A DNA stretch of 64,000 nucleotides from Brevundimonas intermedia. GTDB lineage: Bacteria; Pseudomonadota; Alphaproteobacteria; Caulobacterales; Caulobacteraceae. The position numbers and the translations under genes were made by a program. The notes under the pieces were generated by a model that made no database searches, was not told the DNA's origin, and saw only the letters and a program-made list of their open reading frames with translations. Positions 43,554 to 52,764 of the stretch are shown here, piece by piece (positions within the stretch are counted from its first letter, which is position 1; every line of letters starts with the position of its first letter). Location of the stretch: the NCBI RefSeq assembly GCF_004614235.1, contig NZ_SPVH01000004.1, forward strand, positions 25,974 to 89,973, given 5' to 3'.

Positions 43554-44224
43554 GCGGCGTCCTTGAAGGTCAGGTCGGAGAGGAAGTCGAGAAGGTCAGG
43601 GGCTACATGGTCGATGTGGTCGCCCAGCGGCTTGCCGTGGCCGTCGCCGATCAGGACCGTGGCCATGCCCAAAGCCTTCGCCGGCTCCAGGTTCTTGGGC
43701 GTATCCTCGAAGAAGGCGGCTTGGTGCGGATCGATGTCGAACCGTTCAAGCATCCGGCGGAAGGTGGCGGGATTGGGCTTGGGCGTTAGATCCCCGTCCT
43801 CGATGGCGAAGACGTCGGCGAAACAGTCGGCGATCCCAATCCGCTCCAGCACCCGATGCGCATAGTCGCGCGCGCCATTGGTGAAAACATAGGACCGCCC
43901 CGGCAGGCTCTTCAGCCGTTCCGCCAGGCGCGGATTGGGCTCGACCCCATCCAGAGGCACGTCGTGCACCTCATGCAGAAACCGCTCGGTATCGACGGCA
44001 TAATTGGCCATCAGACCGGCCAGGGTGGTGCCGTGCTCGTCCAGGAACTGGCGCTGCATCGCCGCCGCCGCTTCGGGCTCCAGCCCCACGGCCTCGACCA
44101 CGAAGGCGTTGATCCGCGCCTGGACCAGCCGCATCAGCCCCTGCTCGCGCGGATACAGGGTGTCGTCCATGTCGAACACCCAGGCCCGCACATGACCAAG
44201 GGATGCAGAACGGTGATCGCTCAA
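43550..44224 (-). CDS. Pyrimidine 5'-nucleotidase (Sdt1-like HAD)
   Basis: 224 aa. Motif [10 protein letters not shown], motif [15 protein letters not shown], motif [11 protein letters not shown], motif [19 protein letters not shown] match the pyrimidine 5'-nucleotidase group, probably cleaving UMP/CMP. The start is TTG 44224, overlapping the argB stop (TTGA); its own stop overlaps the dapD start by 4 bp. The conserved link with argB and dapD is common in alphaproteobacteria but unexplained. Confidence 0.9.
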   Translation of the reverse strand: MSDHRSASLGHVRAWVFDMDDTLYPREQGLMRLVQARINAFVVEAVGLEPEAAAAMQRQFLDEHGTTLAGLMANYAVDTERFLHEVHDVPLDGVEPNPRLAERLKSLPGRSYVFTNGARDYAHRVLERIGIADCFADVFAIEDGDLTPKPNPATFRRMLERFDIDPHQAAFFEDTPKNLEPAKALGMATVLIGDGHGKPLGDHIDHVAPDLLDFLSDLTFKDAA

Positions 44225-45150
44225 GACGCCTTCACCAGGGTGCCGGCGCCGAATTCGGTGAACAGCTCGACCAGCATGGCGTGGGGCCGGCGACCGTCCA
44301 GGATGACCACGGCCTCGACGCCCGCACGCACGGCCGCCATGGCCGTCTCAAGCTTGGGGATCATGCCGCCGTGGGCGACACCACTGTCGATCAGGGCTTG
44401 CGCCTCCTCCAGCGTCATCTGGCGAATGATGTCGCCGTCCGCGCCCTTGACCCCCGGCACGTCGGTCAGCAGCAGCATCCGCTTGGCGTTCAGCGATCCG
44501 GCGATGGCGCCCGCCACCGTATCGGCGTTGACGTTGTAGGTCTGGCCGTCCTCGGCCACCCCGATCGGGGCGATGACCGGCACCCAGTCCTCGGTCTCGG
44601 ACGCGATCAAGCCCTTGATCAGCTTGGGATCGACCTTGGTCGGTTCGCCGACATAGCCCAGGTCCACCTCGTGCTCGATCATACTGTCGGGATCGCGCTT
44701 GGTCCGGCGCGTCTTCTCGACCGTCAGCAGGCCGGCGTCCTTGCCCGACAGACCGACACCGCGCACGTCCGCCTCCTTGCCGGCCATGGTGATCCAGTGG
44801 GCGATCTCTTTGTTCACCGCGCCCGACAGCACCATCTCGGCGACTTCCATCGTCGCCGGATCGGTCACCCGCAAGCCGTCGACGAAGCTGGATTTCACCC
44901 CCGCCTTCTCCAGCATGGCGCTGATCTGGGGCCCGCCGCCGTGCACCACGACCGGGTTCACCCCCATCAGCTTCAGCAACACGACATCGGCCGCGAACTG
45001 TCGCGCCACGGCGCTCTCGCCCATGGCGTGGCCTCCGTATTTGATGACCACGGTCTCGCGGTCATAGACCTGAATATACGGCAGGGCCTCGGCGAGCGTC
45101 TTCGCCGTCTCCCAGCTGCGTTCCTCGGACTGGCGTTCTGTTTCGTTCAT
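44221..45150 (-). CDS. argB: Acetylglutamate kinase
   Basis: Second step of arginine synthesis; 309 aa from ATG 45150 (GTG 45153 immediately precedes). VIKYGGHAM and VVHGGGPQISAML (phosphate-binding loops) and NVNADTVAGAIAG are characteristic. The N-terminal extension (about 25 residues) is of the hexameric, arginine-sensitive type, so feedback inhibition is likely. First gene of the operon. Confidence 0.95.
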   Translation of the reverse strand: MNETERQSEERSWETAKTLAEALPYIQVYDRETVVIKYGGHAMGESAVARQFAADVVLLKLMGVNPVVVHGGGPQISAMLEKAGVKSSFVDGLRVTDPATMEVAEMVLSGAVNKEIAHWITMAGKEADVRGVGLSGKDAGLLTVEKTRRTKRDPDSMIEHEVDLGYVGEPTKVDPKLIKGLIASETEDWVPVIAPIGVAEDGQTYNVNADTVAGAIAGSLNAKRMLLLTDVPGVKGADGDIIRQMTLEEAQALIDSGVAHGGMIPKLETAMAAVRAGVEAVVILDGRRPHAMLVELFTEFGAGTLVKAS

Positions 45151-45260
45151 CACGCGCGCGAGATAGCGGGGGATGGGGGCGGTGTCACGCGGGAAGGGAA
45201 GATCTGGCGATCACGAAGGCACGCGTTTTCTTTGAAGTTCGGCCGGGCTAAGGGTGTCGC

Positions 45261-46583
45261 ATGACTTCTATCTGCATCGATGGCTTCAACCTGGCGCTCA
45301 GCCGCGGCACCGGCATCGCGACATATGGTCGAAACCTGCTAACTAACGCCCAGGTTCTGGGGCTGGAGACGCAGGTTCTGTATGGCCCTCTCGCCGCGCG
45401 TAGCCAGAACAATGTCCTGAACGAGACAGCGCTGGTGGACGCCGAACGCCCGCCCCAGAAACTGAACCGCAAGGCCAAAGCCCGTCGCCTGCGAGGGACG
45501 CTGATGACTCGATTTGGGCGCTCCGCACATTCCATCATACCGTCGGGCGAAGTCATCTGGCCCAGCCGATCCGGCGGCGGCAAACCAACTGCGGACCGGT
45601 TCTGGGCAGCCCAGAATCTATTCGCCTTGGCGAACCGCTCGATGAGCGCCTACGGCAAATCAACACCTCTGACGTTCGACGCCTCGACGGACACCCCCGC
45701 GCCAGACGTCATGCATTGGACGGCGCCGCTTCCCTTGCATGCGAAGGGGCTTCCAAACATCTACACCCTTCACGATCTGATCCCTCTCCGCCTGCCTCAC
45801 ACAACCTTGGACAACAAGGACACCTTCATGGCGCTTTGCCGGGAAGTGGTGCGGCGCGCCGATCACATCGCGGTGGTGTCAGAAACAACACGTCAGGACG
45901 TTATAAGAATCTTGGGCGTGCCAGAGGACCGGGTCACCAACACATACCAGGCGGTCAGCCTTCCTGCCGCGCTGATGCAGCGCAGCCAAGAGGACGTGAC
46001 GACCGAACTCGAAGGCGTCTTCAATCTCGGATGGAAGGACTATTTCCTCCATTTCGGAGCGATAGAGCCCAAGAAAAACCTTGGCCGCATCGTAGAAGCG
46101 TATTTGGCGTCGGGCTCTAAGACGCCCTTGGTTCTGATCGGCGGGAAGGCTTGGTTAGATGAAGGCGAAACCGCCTTGTTGAATCAGGTCAAACGCGATG
46201 GAGGTCCAAGCGCTGACCGGATCCGACAATACGAATATATGCCCTTCTCAATGCTCATCAGCCTGATCCGGGGTGCCAAGGCGACGCTGTTTCCATCGCT
46301 TTACGAGGGCTTCGGATTGCCTGTTCTGGAGTCAATGGCCCTGTCGACTGCCGTCCTGACATCGACAGGCGGCGCTTTGCCGGAAGTCGCAGGCGACGCC
46401 GCCGTTATCGTCGACCCCTACGACGTTCAGACGATCACGCGCGGCATCCGTAGTCTCGATCAGGATGACGCAATGCGTGAGGCAATGGTTGAGCGCGGCC
46501 TGTCCCAAGCATCCCTGTTCACGCCAGAGGCCTATCAAGAACGACTGAGGAGCCTCTACCGGAAAACGGGAGTAAACCTCTGA
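45261..46583 (+). CDS. GT4-type glycosyltransferase
   Basis: 440 aa, GT-B fold. The N-domain ends in IYTLHDLIPLRLP; the C-domain has FGAIEPKKNLGRIVEAY, then ATLFPSLYEGFGLPVLESMA (the EGFGLP nucleotide-sugar motif, about 347-353) and GGALPEVAGDAA. The usual donor is a UDP- or GDP-sugar. The first gene of the rightward glycan set; its stop overlaps the apparent CTG start of the next gene. Confidence 0.9.
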   Translation: MTSICIDGFNLALSRGTGIATYGRNLLTNAQVLGLETQVLYGPLAARSQNNVLNETALVDAERPPQKLNRKAKARRLRGTLMTRFGRSAHSIIPSGEVIWPSRSGGGKPTADRFWAAQNLFALANRSMSAYGKSTPLTFDASTDTPAPDVMHWTAPLPLHAKGLPNIYTLHDLIPLRLPHTTLDNKDTFMALCREVVRRADHIAVVSETTRQDVIRILGVPEDRVTNTYQAVSLPAALMQRSQEDVTTELEGVFNLGWKDYFLHFGAIEPKKNLGRIVEAYLASGSKTPLVLIGGKAWLDEGETALLNQVKRDGGPSADRIRQYEYMPFSMLISLIRGAKATLFPSLYEGFGLPVLESMALSTAVLTSTGGALPEVAGDAAVIVDPYDVQTITRGIRSLDQDDAMREAMVERGLSQASLFTPEAYQERLRSLYRKTGVNL

Positions 46584-48775
46584 CAGGTCAAGAGGCTCAA
46601 GGCGGTCCTCCCGGAAGCGTTCTTATCCTGCGCGTACCGGGTCGCGAGTCCGCCAGCAACGCCCATCGCCTAGCCAAGACCGCTGAAGATGCGGGTTTCA
46701 GGGTTCTTCTGGCACCCTATTGGCCAGACGGAGAAGCCGCATGGAACAACGAGCGCACACTCCTAGACCTCGACATCGGTTCCGCGCCGCGTCTGTCCGC
46801 TTTCGCCTTTCAGCAGCGATTCGGCTTCGATCTGGACCTCATTGATCTTTCTTTGCACCTGTTCGCAACCGAACCGCCATCACCGGACACCATCTTGCCG
46901 GAAACGGTCTGGAAACAGAAGCTAAGGGGCGTGGCGGCCATCGCGATCGATCTGATCACGCATAGCGGCGCAGACACGATCTTCGTGCCCCACGGCGCAG
47001 AAGTGATATCTCGCATACTTGCTGTCGCGGCCACAGCGCTCGAACGAAAACTGCTGTTCTGGGAAAGTGGCTTTTTCCCAGGCTACCTTTATCTTGATAG
47101 TCAGGCGCCGCATTTCTTCCGTGGCAAAGCGCATATAGATGCCCTGCCTGCACCGCTCGCCGCATCGACCAAGGCTCGGCAGTTCAAGGCCGCCTGGCTA
47201 GGAAGCCGACAGAGCAAATATCCCCAGAACGATACCAATCTCGAAACTCTCGAAAAATGGGCGGACGCCGATCCTCGCCCCATTCTTTTCTTGGCAGGAC
47301 AGGTTCCAACCGACGCCAACGCCGTTGTCCATCTGAAAGACGAAGAGAACCTAGACGAGCTGTATCAGGCAATCCTGCAACATGTGCCCGATTCGTGGAG
47401 AATTCTGTATAAGCCCCATCCCTTAACGCCCCGAGATCCGCTTGCTGACGTAGCGCTGGCTCCAGACCGATTTCTTCGGTTGGATGTCGATCTGCACGAC
47501 GCGCTAACCGCCTGCAAAGCCGTGCTCGTGCATTCGTCGAATGTGGGGCTAGAGGCGTTGCTTTATGGCAAACCTGTTCTCACACTGGGCCGGCCAATCT
47601 ACGAAGGGCGAGGGCTCACAACCCATCTGGAACAGGTCAACCGGCTGTCGGGCGTGCTGACCGATTCTGGCGGCTTGCTGCTGGCTACTGAAGAGGCAGT
47701 GTTATCGTTTCTCGACCTACTCCTCGACGAAGCACTGATCGCAGATGGCGATGCCGTGGCGCTCCAGCAGCGGATACGGCGGACTGCGCCTGGAGCGCCC
47801 CAGGAACCGCGCAAGGCCTGGTATGGGGCATCTGTCCAGGCGTTGGCGGAGGCAGCGTGCACCATGAAGGCGTCGTTAGAAAAGCACCACAGAATAGACA
47901 ACGCATTGCACAATCTGACCGATGAACATCGTCAGGTGCTGGAGCGCCGCATCGGCAAGGAGGCGCTCGAACTCCACCGGTTCGGCGGCCCGCCCGTGCC
48001 GAGAATCCGTTACGTTGCCCCGCCGTTGCCAGATCTGGATGCGTATCTGGATACGCCAGCACGATACCTGACCATTAGGCTGGAGGATTGCATAGACCCG
48101 TTGAACGCTCTGGATACGAACGCGGAGGTTCAGGTCTTTAGAGTGCCGACTACCCAGGCGACGCCCGGTGACGCCGTTCATGTCTTCCAAAAAGAAGATA
48201 TAGAAGCGCTTGCGCGCCAGTGCGGCAAGATTGCGAGCATCGTCGGGTTTGATGATGCAGAGTTTGCCCACGCAGATAATGCTGTATCATGGGTTGTCGT
48301 ATTTTCTGCAAAAGCAGTCGTACTGCCCGAAACCGGCACCGCCAAGTTCAGGCCGTGGACCATCCCACTCGATGCATTCAATTTAGCCGATGATCCGCGA
48401 CCGCGCCATGACGGATTCCTTGGCGTGATCGACGCGACACGCCACCCACTTTTCGGGCCCTTTATCAACGTACCCTCAGGCGTCTGGCAGGTCTGCTGGC
48501 GAAGGCCGGCCGCATCATATGTCCATCGCCTAGCCCGCAGCGTGAGCAGTTTTATGGGAACGAATGCGCTGCTTGCTCAGGTTGAGTGGGTAGAACATAT
48601 CAATGGCGAAGCCTCGACGACTGCTCAAGGTTCATTCGAAGCAGGACTGCTTACTGCAACCGCACAGCGCGGCGCACAGTACGAATTCCGCTTTTTGTTG
48701 CCACCATCCTCGAAATTAACGTCGAAGGTCTTTTCCGGCTTTAATGGCATAACGCTCCGCCAAATAAGTCGTTGA
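46580..48775 (+). CDS. KpsS/KpsC-like capsule-type glycosyltransferase, apparent CTG start
   Basis: 731 aa if started at CTG 46580. The frame is open and clearly coding upstream of the first conventional start (TTG 46853): it reads SVLILRVPGRESASNAHRLAK and on, with no ATG, GTG or TTG. GGGAG (46568-46572) lies 7 nt before CTG, which overlaps the upstream TGA. The capsule-synthesis domain (about 120-420) has WRILYKPHPLTPRD near 276 and SSNVGLEALLYGKPVLTLGRPIYEGRGLT near 319, the KpsS/KpsC donor-site blocks. The C-terminal 300 residues are beta-rich, unmatched, and perhaps acceptor-binding. Donor unknown: CMP-Kdo or CMP-pseudaminate are the likely options. Confidence 0.78.
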   Translation: MTGQEAQGGPPGSVLILRVPGRESASNAHRLAKTAEDAGFRVLLAPYWPDGEAAWNNERTLLDLDIGSAPRLSAFAFQQRFGFDLDLIDLSLHLFATEPPSPDTILPETVWKQKLRGVAAIAIDLITHSGADTIFVPHGAEVISRILAVAATALERKLLFWESGFFPGYLYLDSQAPHFFRGKAHIDALPAPLAASTKARQFKAAWLGSRQSKYPQNDTNLETLEKWADADPRPILFLAGQVPTDANAVVHLKDEENLDELYQAILQHVPDSWRILYKPHPLTPRDPLADVALAPDRFLRLDVDLHDALTACKAVLVHSSNVGLEALLYGKPVLTLGRPIYEGRGLTTHLEQVNRLSGVLTDSGGLLLATEEAVLSFLDLLLDEALIADGDAVALQQRIRRTAPGAPQEPRKAWYGASVQALAEAACTMKASLEKHHRIDNALHNLTDEHRQVLERRIGKEALELHRFGGPPVPRIRYVAPPLPDLDAYLDTPARYLTIRLEDCIDPLNALDTNAEVQVFRVPTTQATPGDAVHVFQKEDIEALARQCGKIASIVGFDDAEFAHADNAVSWVVVFSAKAVVLPETGTAKFRPWTIPLDAFNLADDPRPRHDGFLGVIDATRHPLFGPFINVPSGVWQVCWRRPAASYVHRLARSVSSFMGTNALLAQVEWVEHINGEASTTAQGSFEAGLLTATAQRGAQYEFRFLLPPSSKLTSKVFSGFNGITLRQISR

Positions 48776-48861
48776 CGACCTACGATTGACCCCCGCACCA
48801 AACGAACCTTAGACAAGTTCAGTACGCCAGGGCATCAGTCCAAGGCAATTGCAGGAAGCTC

Positions 48862-51525
48862 ATGAAGCCCAACAACCCTTTGCAAGTCCTGAAGGCTGCG
48901 CCTCGCTATGCCACGATACCGATAAAGCGCTGGTCACGGAAAGCGCCCGCGCTTGTGGTGTTCATCGGCCCCAAGCCGCTATGGGGCATCGCAATCAAAG
49001 ACCGTCCCGCAGCACGACTAATCTGTCGCACCCCCCAGATTAGCCAGTTCGAGTTCAATATGTCTCTGGCGCCCTGGATCTTGGCCGACAGAAGAGCCTC
49101 CGTCGTCACGGTTGATGCAGCGCCGGGCTATCTAAAGACGTTCTGCCAGCGCCATCGTGTGCCATTGAGCGTTATCGCACCGCCCAAGAAAAAGGCCTCG
49201 ACGCCTGCTGCAGCGAAGCCCAAGCCGGTAATCGCCCAACCGTCGGTTCCAAACTGGTACAATCGTGACCAGGGCGTGCTGCTGAAGCAGGCCCTGCGAG
49301 GCGGCAGGCCGGTGTTCTTGTACATGCCCTGGATTCCCGAGCACGGCGACGCGGTCATCGAAGCCCTTGTGGACGACGGCTATGCCCTGGCGCCCTTCGA
49401 TCTCATTCGTGACGTCGCCGACAATATCATAAGGCGCGAAGCCTTCCGCTTCGCCCGACAGCATCCCGATCTTTACCGTCGGATGGTCATTAGGCGTCTC
49501 GCGCCTATCGCAGGTCAGGTCTCTGGCTTCATCCTCACCTTCGACTGGGCCCCGATCACCAGGATCATTGTCGAGGCCTGCAAGGTGCTGGGCATTCCAA
49601 CAATATTGGTGCCGCATGAGTCCGCCTTCATCAGCCAATCTCTCTACTACAGAGATCCGCTCACCAATGCGTCTATGCCCGCCTGTGATGTAACGCTGGC
49701 TTGGGGCCAACTGCAGAAAGACATATTCATTTTCCGCGGCTACGAGGAATCACGGGTTCACGTCGTGGGTGCGCCCAAGTTCGACACGTACTCCAACTCG
49801 ACATCGCAGATCGACCGCGACCGCTTCCATCGACTGTTTGGCCTATCTCCGGAACGGTCGACGATCCTCTTCGCCACCCAATCCCTCGATTCCCAGACGG
49901 ATACCCAGGTCGCGCGGTCGTCTCAACGCGCCGCAATCCGTGATCTGCTGCGTTATGCGGAAACGCACGACGGACAGCTTCTGGTAAGGCTGCCTCCATC
50001 CCGGGATGACATTCTCGGCGTACCGCTTCGTCAGGCGATTGCTGCATCAGATCATGCGGCCGTCGATGACGGCGAATACTATCTCATGGGTCCGGAAGAG
50101 ACGGTCAGACACGTCGATGTCGTCACTTCAATCAATAGCACGATGCTGTTTGAAGGGCTCATGGCGGGAAAGCCCGCCATTTCCATGCGCTACATCGAGT
50201 TCGACAGCATCTGGGACGATACCGGGGTCGCTGTCGCCAGGGACCTGAACGAAGCATCAGACCTGCTCGACCAGGTCTTTGGCGGGACGTGGGCACGGGA
50301 CGACGACCTCTTGCAGGGGGCGGCAAAAATGTTCGGCGTCGGGCAGTTTGACGGCAAGGCTGCTAGCCGTATAAAGACGTTCCTTCGCGACCAGGGACCA
50401 AACCTTCGCGACCTCGCAGGAAACACGGCGCTTGATCGTGTGAAACGCGGCCTGCGGATCGACATAGCCGCCATTCCGCAAAACCGTCCCTTGCAGGAGA
50501 CGACGCAAAAGTATCTGCGCGAACTGATCAACGCCAACACCCTGCTTCGGTCACCGCCGAAGCCTACACTGGCTAATGCTGCTGCGTTCAGCGGCGTCGA
50601 CGTTTTCTTGCAGTGGGGAGCCGGCGACACGCCTGAGAAAATCGCTCAGCGGGCGTTTGCGCGCCTGCTAGGCAAACCAACAGTCGTAATCGAGGATGGA
50701 CTGATACGGTCGATCGACATCGGCCTGTCACTCTCGCCGGGCCTCTCGTTGCTGGTCGATGATCGCACGGCCTATTATGACGCGACACGCCCTTCACAGT
50801 TGGAGACTCAGCTTCAGGCCGGACCAGAGTTGTCATCCGAGGAGCGCAACCACGCCCGCGCCACGATTGATAAAATTGTCTCGGCGCGTATCTCCAAATA
50901 CAATCATGCTCCAGACGGAACGATCGAGCTTGGACGCCCCGCCGTGCTGGTCGTGGATCAGCGAATGGACGACAGCTCCATCGCGCTGGGCATAGCGACT
51001 GCCGACGACTTCGAACGCATGGTGCTTGCCGCGCTCGCCGAATGGCCCGATCACGACGTCATAGTCAAACAACATCCCGACACCAGTCTTGGCGGACGTC
51101 CCGGCTATCTCACACCCAGCCGCCTGACTAACGCAGCCATAAACTCAGATCGCATTAGGATGGTTGACCAGGCCATCAATCCGCACGACCTGTTCGACCT
51201 TGTCGATGACGTCTATGTCGTCACGTCCGGCATGGGCTTTGAGGCGCTCATGGCTGGTAAACGGGTCCACTGTTTCGGGCTTCCGTTCTATGCGGGATGG
51301 GGGCTGACCGACGACAGAAAGCTCACCCGCCGGCGTAGCCGTTCGAGAACCTTGGAGGAGGTCTTCCACTTCACCTATGTTCGAGCGACGCGGTATTTCG
51401 ATCCGGAGACCGAAGAGCTCGTCTCACCCGAAGATTTCGTGGACTTCATGGTTCGGCAGCGAGACCGTCCAAATCCGGCAATTCAACAAGATAGCCCTCA
51501 GGCAAACGGTGATTTGACTGCATAG
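48862..51525 (+). CDS. Two-module capsule-type glycosyltransferase with KpsC-like C-terminus
   Basis: 887 aa; ATG 48862 follows AGGAAG. The N-terminal module (about 60-480) is GT-B like (IPTILVPHESAFIS, VTSINSTMLFEGLMAGKPA). The C-terminal module (about 570-865) resembles KpsC beta-Kdo transferases: VVIEDGLIRSIDIGLSLSPGLSLLVDDRTAYYDATRPS near 610, IVKQHPDTSLGGR near 735, VTSGMGFEALMAGKRVHCFGLPFYAGWGLT near 786. KpsC itself pairs two transferase modules to build the Kdo linker, so the layout fits. No capsule ABC transporter lies in the window. With a Pse pathway next door, a nonulosonate donor is possible. Confidence 0.85.
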   Translation: MKPNNPLQVLKAAPRYATIPIKRWSRKAPALVVFIGPKPLWGIAIKDRPAARLICRTPQISQFEFNMSLAPWILADRRASVVTVDAAPGYLKTFCQRHRVPLSVIAPPKKKASTPAAAKPKPVIAQPSVPNWYNRDQGVLLKQALRGGRPVFLYMPWIPEHGDAVIEALVDDGYALAPFDLIRDVADNIIRREAFRFARQHPDLYRRMVIRRLAPIAGQVSGFILTFDWAPITRIIVEACKVLGIPTILVPHESAFISQSLYYRDPLTNASMPACDVTLAWGQLQKDIFIFRGYEESRVHVVGAPKFDTYSNSTSQIDRDRFHRLFGLSPERSTILFATQSLDSQTDTQVARSSQRAAIRDLLRYAETHDGQLLVRLPPSRDDILGVPLRQAIAASDHAAVDDGEYYLMGPEETVRHVDVVTSINSTMLFEGLMAGKPAISMRYIEFDSIWDDTGVAVARDLNEASDLLDQVFGGTWARDDDLLQGAAKMFGVGQFDGKAASRIKTFLRDQGPNLRDLAGNTALDRVKRGLRIDIAAIPQNRPLQETTQKYLRELINANTLLRSPPKPTLANAAAFSGVDVFLQWGAGDTPEKIAQRAFARLLGKPTVVIEDGLIRSIDIGLSLSPGLSLLVDDRTAYYDATRPSQLETQLQAGPELSSEERNHARATIDKIVSARISKYNHAPDGTIELGRPAVLVVDQRMDDSSIALGIATADDFERMVLAALAEWPDHDVIVKQHPDTSLGGRPGYLTPSRLTNAAINSDRIRMVDQAINPHDLFDLVDDVYVVTSGMGFEALMAGKRVHCFGLPFYAGWGLTDDRKLTRRRSRSRTLEEVFHFTYVRATRYFDPETEELVSPEDFVDFMVRQRDRPNPAIQQDSPQANGDLTA

Positions 51526-51549
51526 GCTCTCGCTCCAAATTCCGACCGG

Positions 51550-51571
51550 CACGGCGCCGTGATCGGATCAC
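51550..51571. repeat. Compound palindrome between the KpsC-like and PhyH genes
   Basis: CACGGCGCCGTG (51550-51561) is a perfect 12-bp palindrome that overlaps a second hairpin, GTGATC-G-GATCAC (51559-51571). The two stems share GTG and cannot form together. Could be an operator or a small attenuator; base composition drops sharply after it. Confidence 0.4.
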
Positions 51572-51629
51572 GCATTGCCGGCGCGCGAACGGCAAGATAA
51601 CCCTCAAAAATTCATCACGAGGTGACGAC

Positions 51630-52754
51630 ATGGCTTTTGGCGATAGAATCTTGGCTCAGGCACGGCAGAACAGCCTTCAACTCGAAGGATTGGCGGCTAA
51701 TGAGCTAAAAAATCGCATCAACGAATACCTTCCTCCATCGCTTGGCGCTCGCCAAATGATGGAGGCTTATGCCTCGTACGCCCTCAACGGCAAAGTATCA
51801 AATGGTGACTATACCGCATTCAGAGAGACGTTTACCGAAACCCAAGGACTGAGCCATCAGGTTTTTTCGCGCGTCCTTGCCAAGCACATTCCGCAAGAAA
51901 GGTACGTCGCCGGGAATACGATGTTTCAAGTCGACGACGTAGATAATGTGGTGAGAGGCGCTGTGCGTTCACTCCAACTTAAGGGCATGTGGAAGGCGCG
52001 CTTTACGGTTCCCGACGACAAGATCGAAGCCTTAAAAGAGAAAGGTATGCTCCGATTTGGAACAGCCTATGGAGATACGATCCCTGCCATGCTCGCTGGA
52101 GCTGATGGGTGCCGCCCACAAGTAAAATCTAATTATGGCTGGGTTACCACCATTGAAGAAATGTATGAGATTAGTTCAGACTCATTGCTGATGAGCATCA
52201 TTCAGCAATACCTCGGTGTACCGCCCATATTTGACACCCCGGTAATGTTTCTTAACTCGGCCGCACCGGTTGACGACAAAGGGTTATCGGACACAGCTCA
52301 ACTCTATCATCACGACCTACACCGCCTTCAGTTCGTGAAATTGTTCATCTATCTGACTGACGTTGACGCAGACAGCGGCCCACATGCAATGATTCCGGGA
52401 ACTCATCGAACTCGCCCCACTTCTATGTGGGCTGACGGCCGGAGATCCGACGACGCCGTGAAAGCAAGCGGTCTACTGGAGGACGAAGTGCGCATTACGG
52501 GCAAGGCCGGCACACTTTTTCTTGTAGACACATCAGCATTGCACAAAGGCGTGCATCCGAACAACAACGCGCGTCTTTTAGCGCAGGTTCAATACAGCAA
52601 TTCTCTGTTCGGAAAGCCGATTCCAGCCGCCACTAGGATACTTACTCAGGCCCGAGGTGAAATGCGCGATGACCCCGACACAAAAGTCGCAGCATCGATT
52701 GTGAAACGCTACGCTGAAAAAATTGGCATCCGTTTCATGCAGGGCATGATCTAG
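51630..52754 (+). CDS. PhyH-type Fe(II)/2-oxoglutarate dioxygenase
   Basis: 374 aa. The facial triad is visible: HHD in LYHHDLHRLQFVKLFIYLTDV (HxD, about 225) and distal His in DTSALHKGVHP (about 305), with Arg in NNNARLLAQVQYS to bind 2-oxoglutarate. SGPHAMIPGTHR is a usual PhyH block. The N-terminal ~90 residues are helical and unassigned. Lower GC and relaxed codon use than its neighbours point to recent transfer. A sugar- or lipid-hydroxylating role in the glycan is inferred from location only. Confidence 0.82.
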   Translation: MAFGDRILAQARQNSLQLEGLAANELKNRINEYLPPSLGARQMMEAYASYALNGKVSNGDYTAFRETFTETQGLSHQVFSRVLAKHIPQERYVAGNTMFQVDDVDNVVRGAVRSLQLKGMWKARFTVPDDKIEALKEKGMLRFGTAYGDTIPAMLAGADGCRPQVKSNYGWVTTIEEMYEISSDSLLMSIIQQYLGVPPIFDTPVMFLNSAAPVDDKGLSDTAQLYHHDLHRLQFVKLFIYLTDVDADSGPHAMIPGTHRTRPTSMWADGRRSDDAVKASGLLEDEVRITGKAGTLFLVDTSALHKGVHPNNNARLLAQVQYSNSLFGKPIPAATRILTQARGEMRDDPDTKVAASIVKRYAEKIGIRFMQGMI

Positions 52755-52764
52755 ATTGGAAGAC

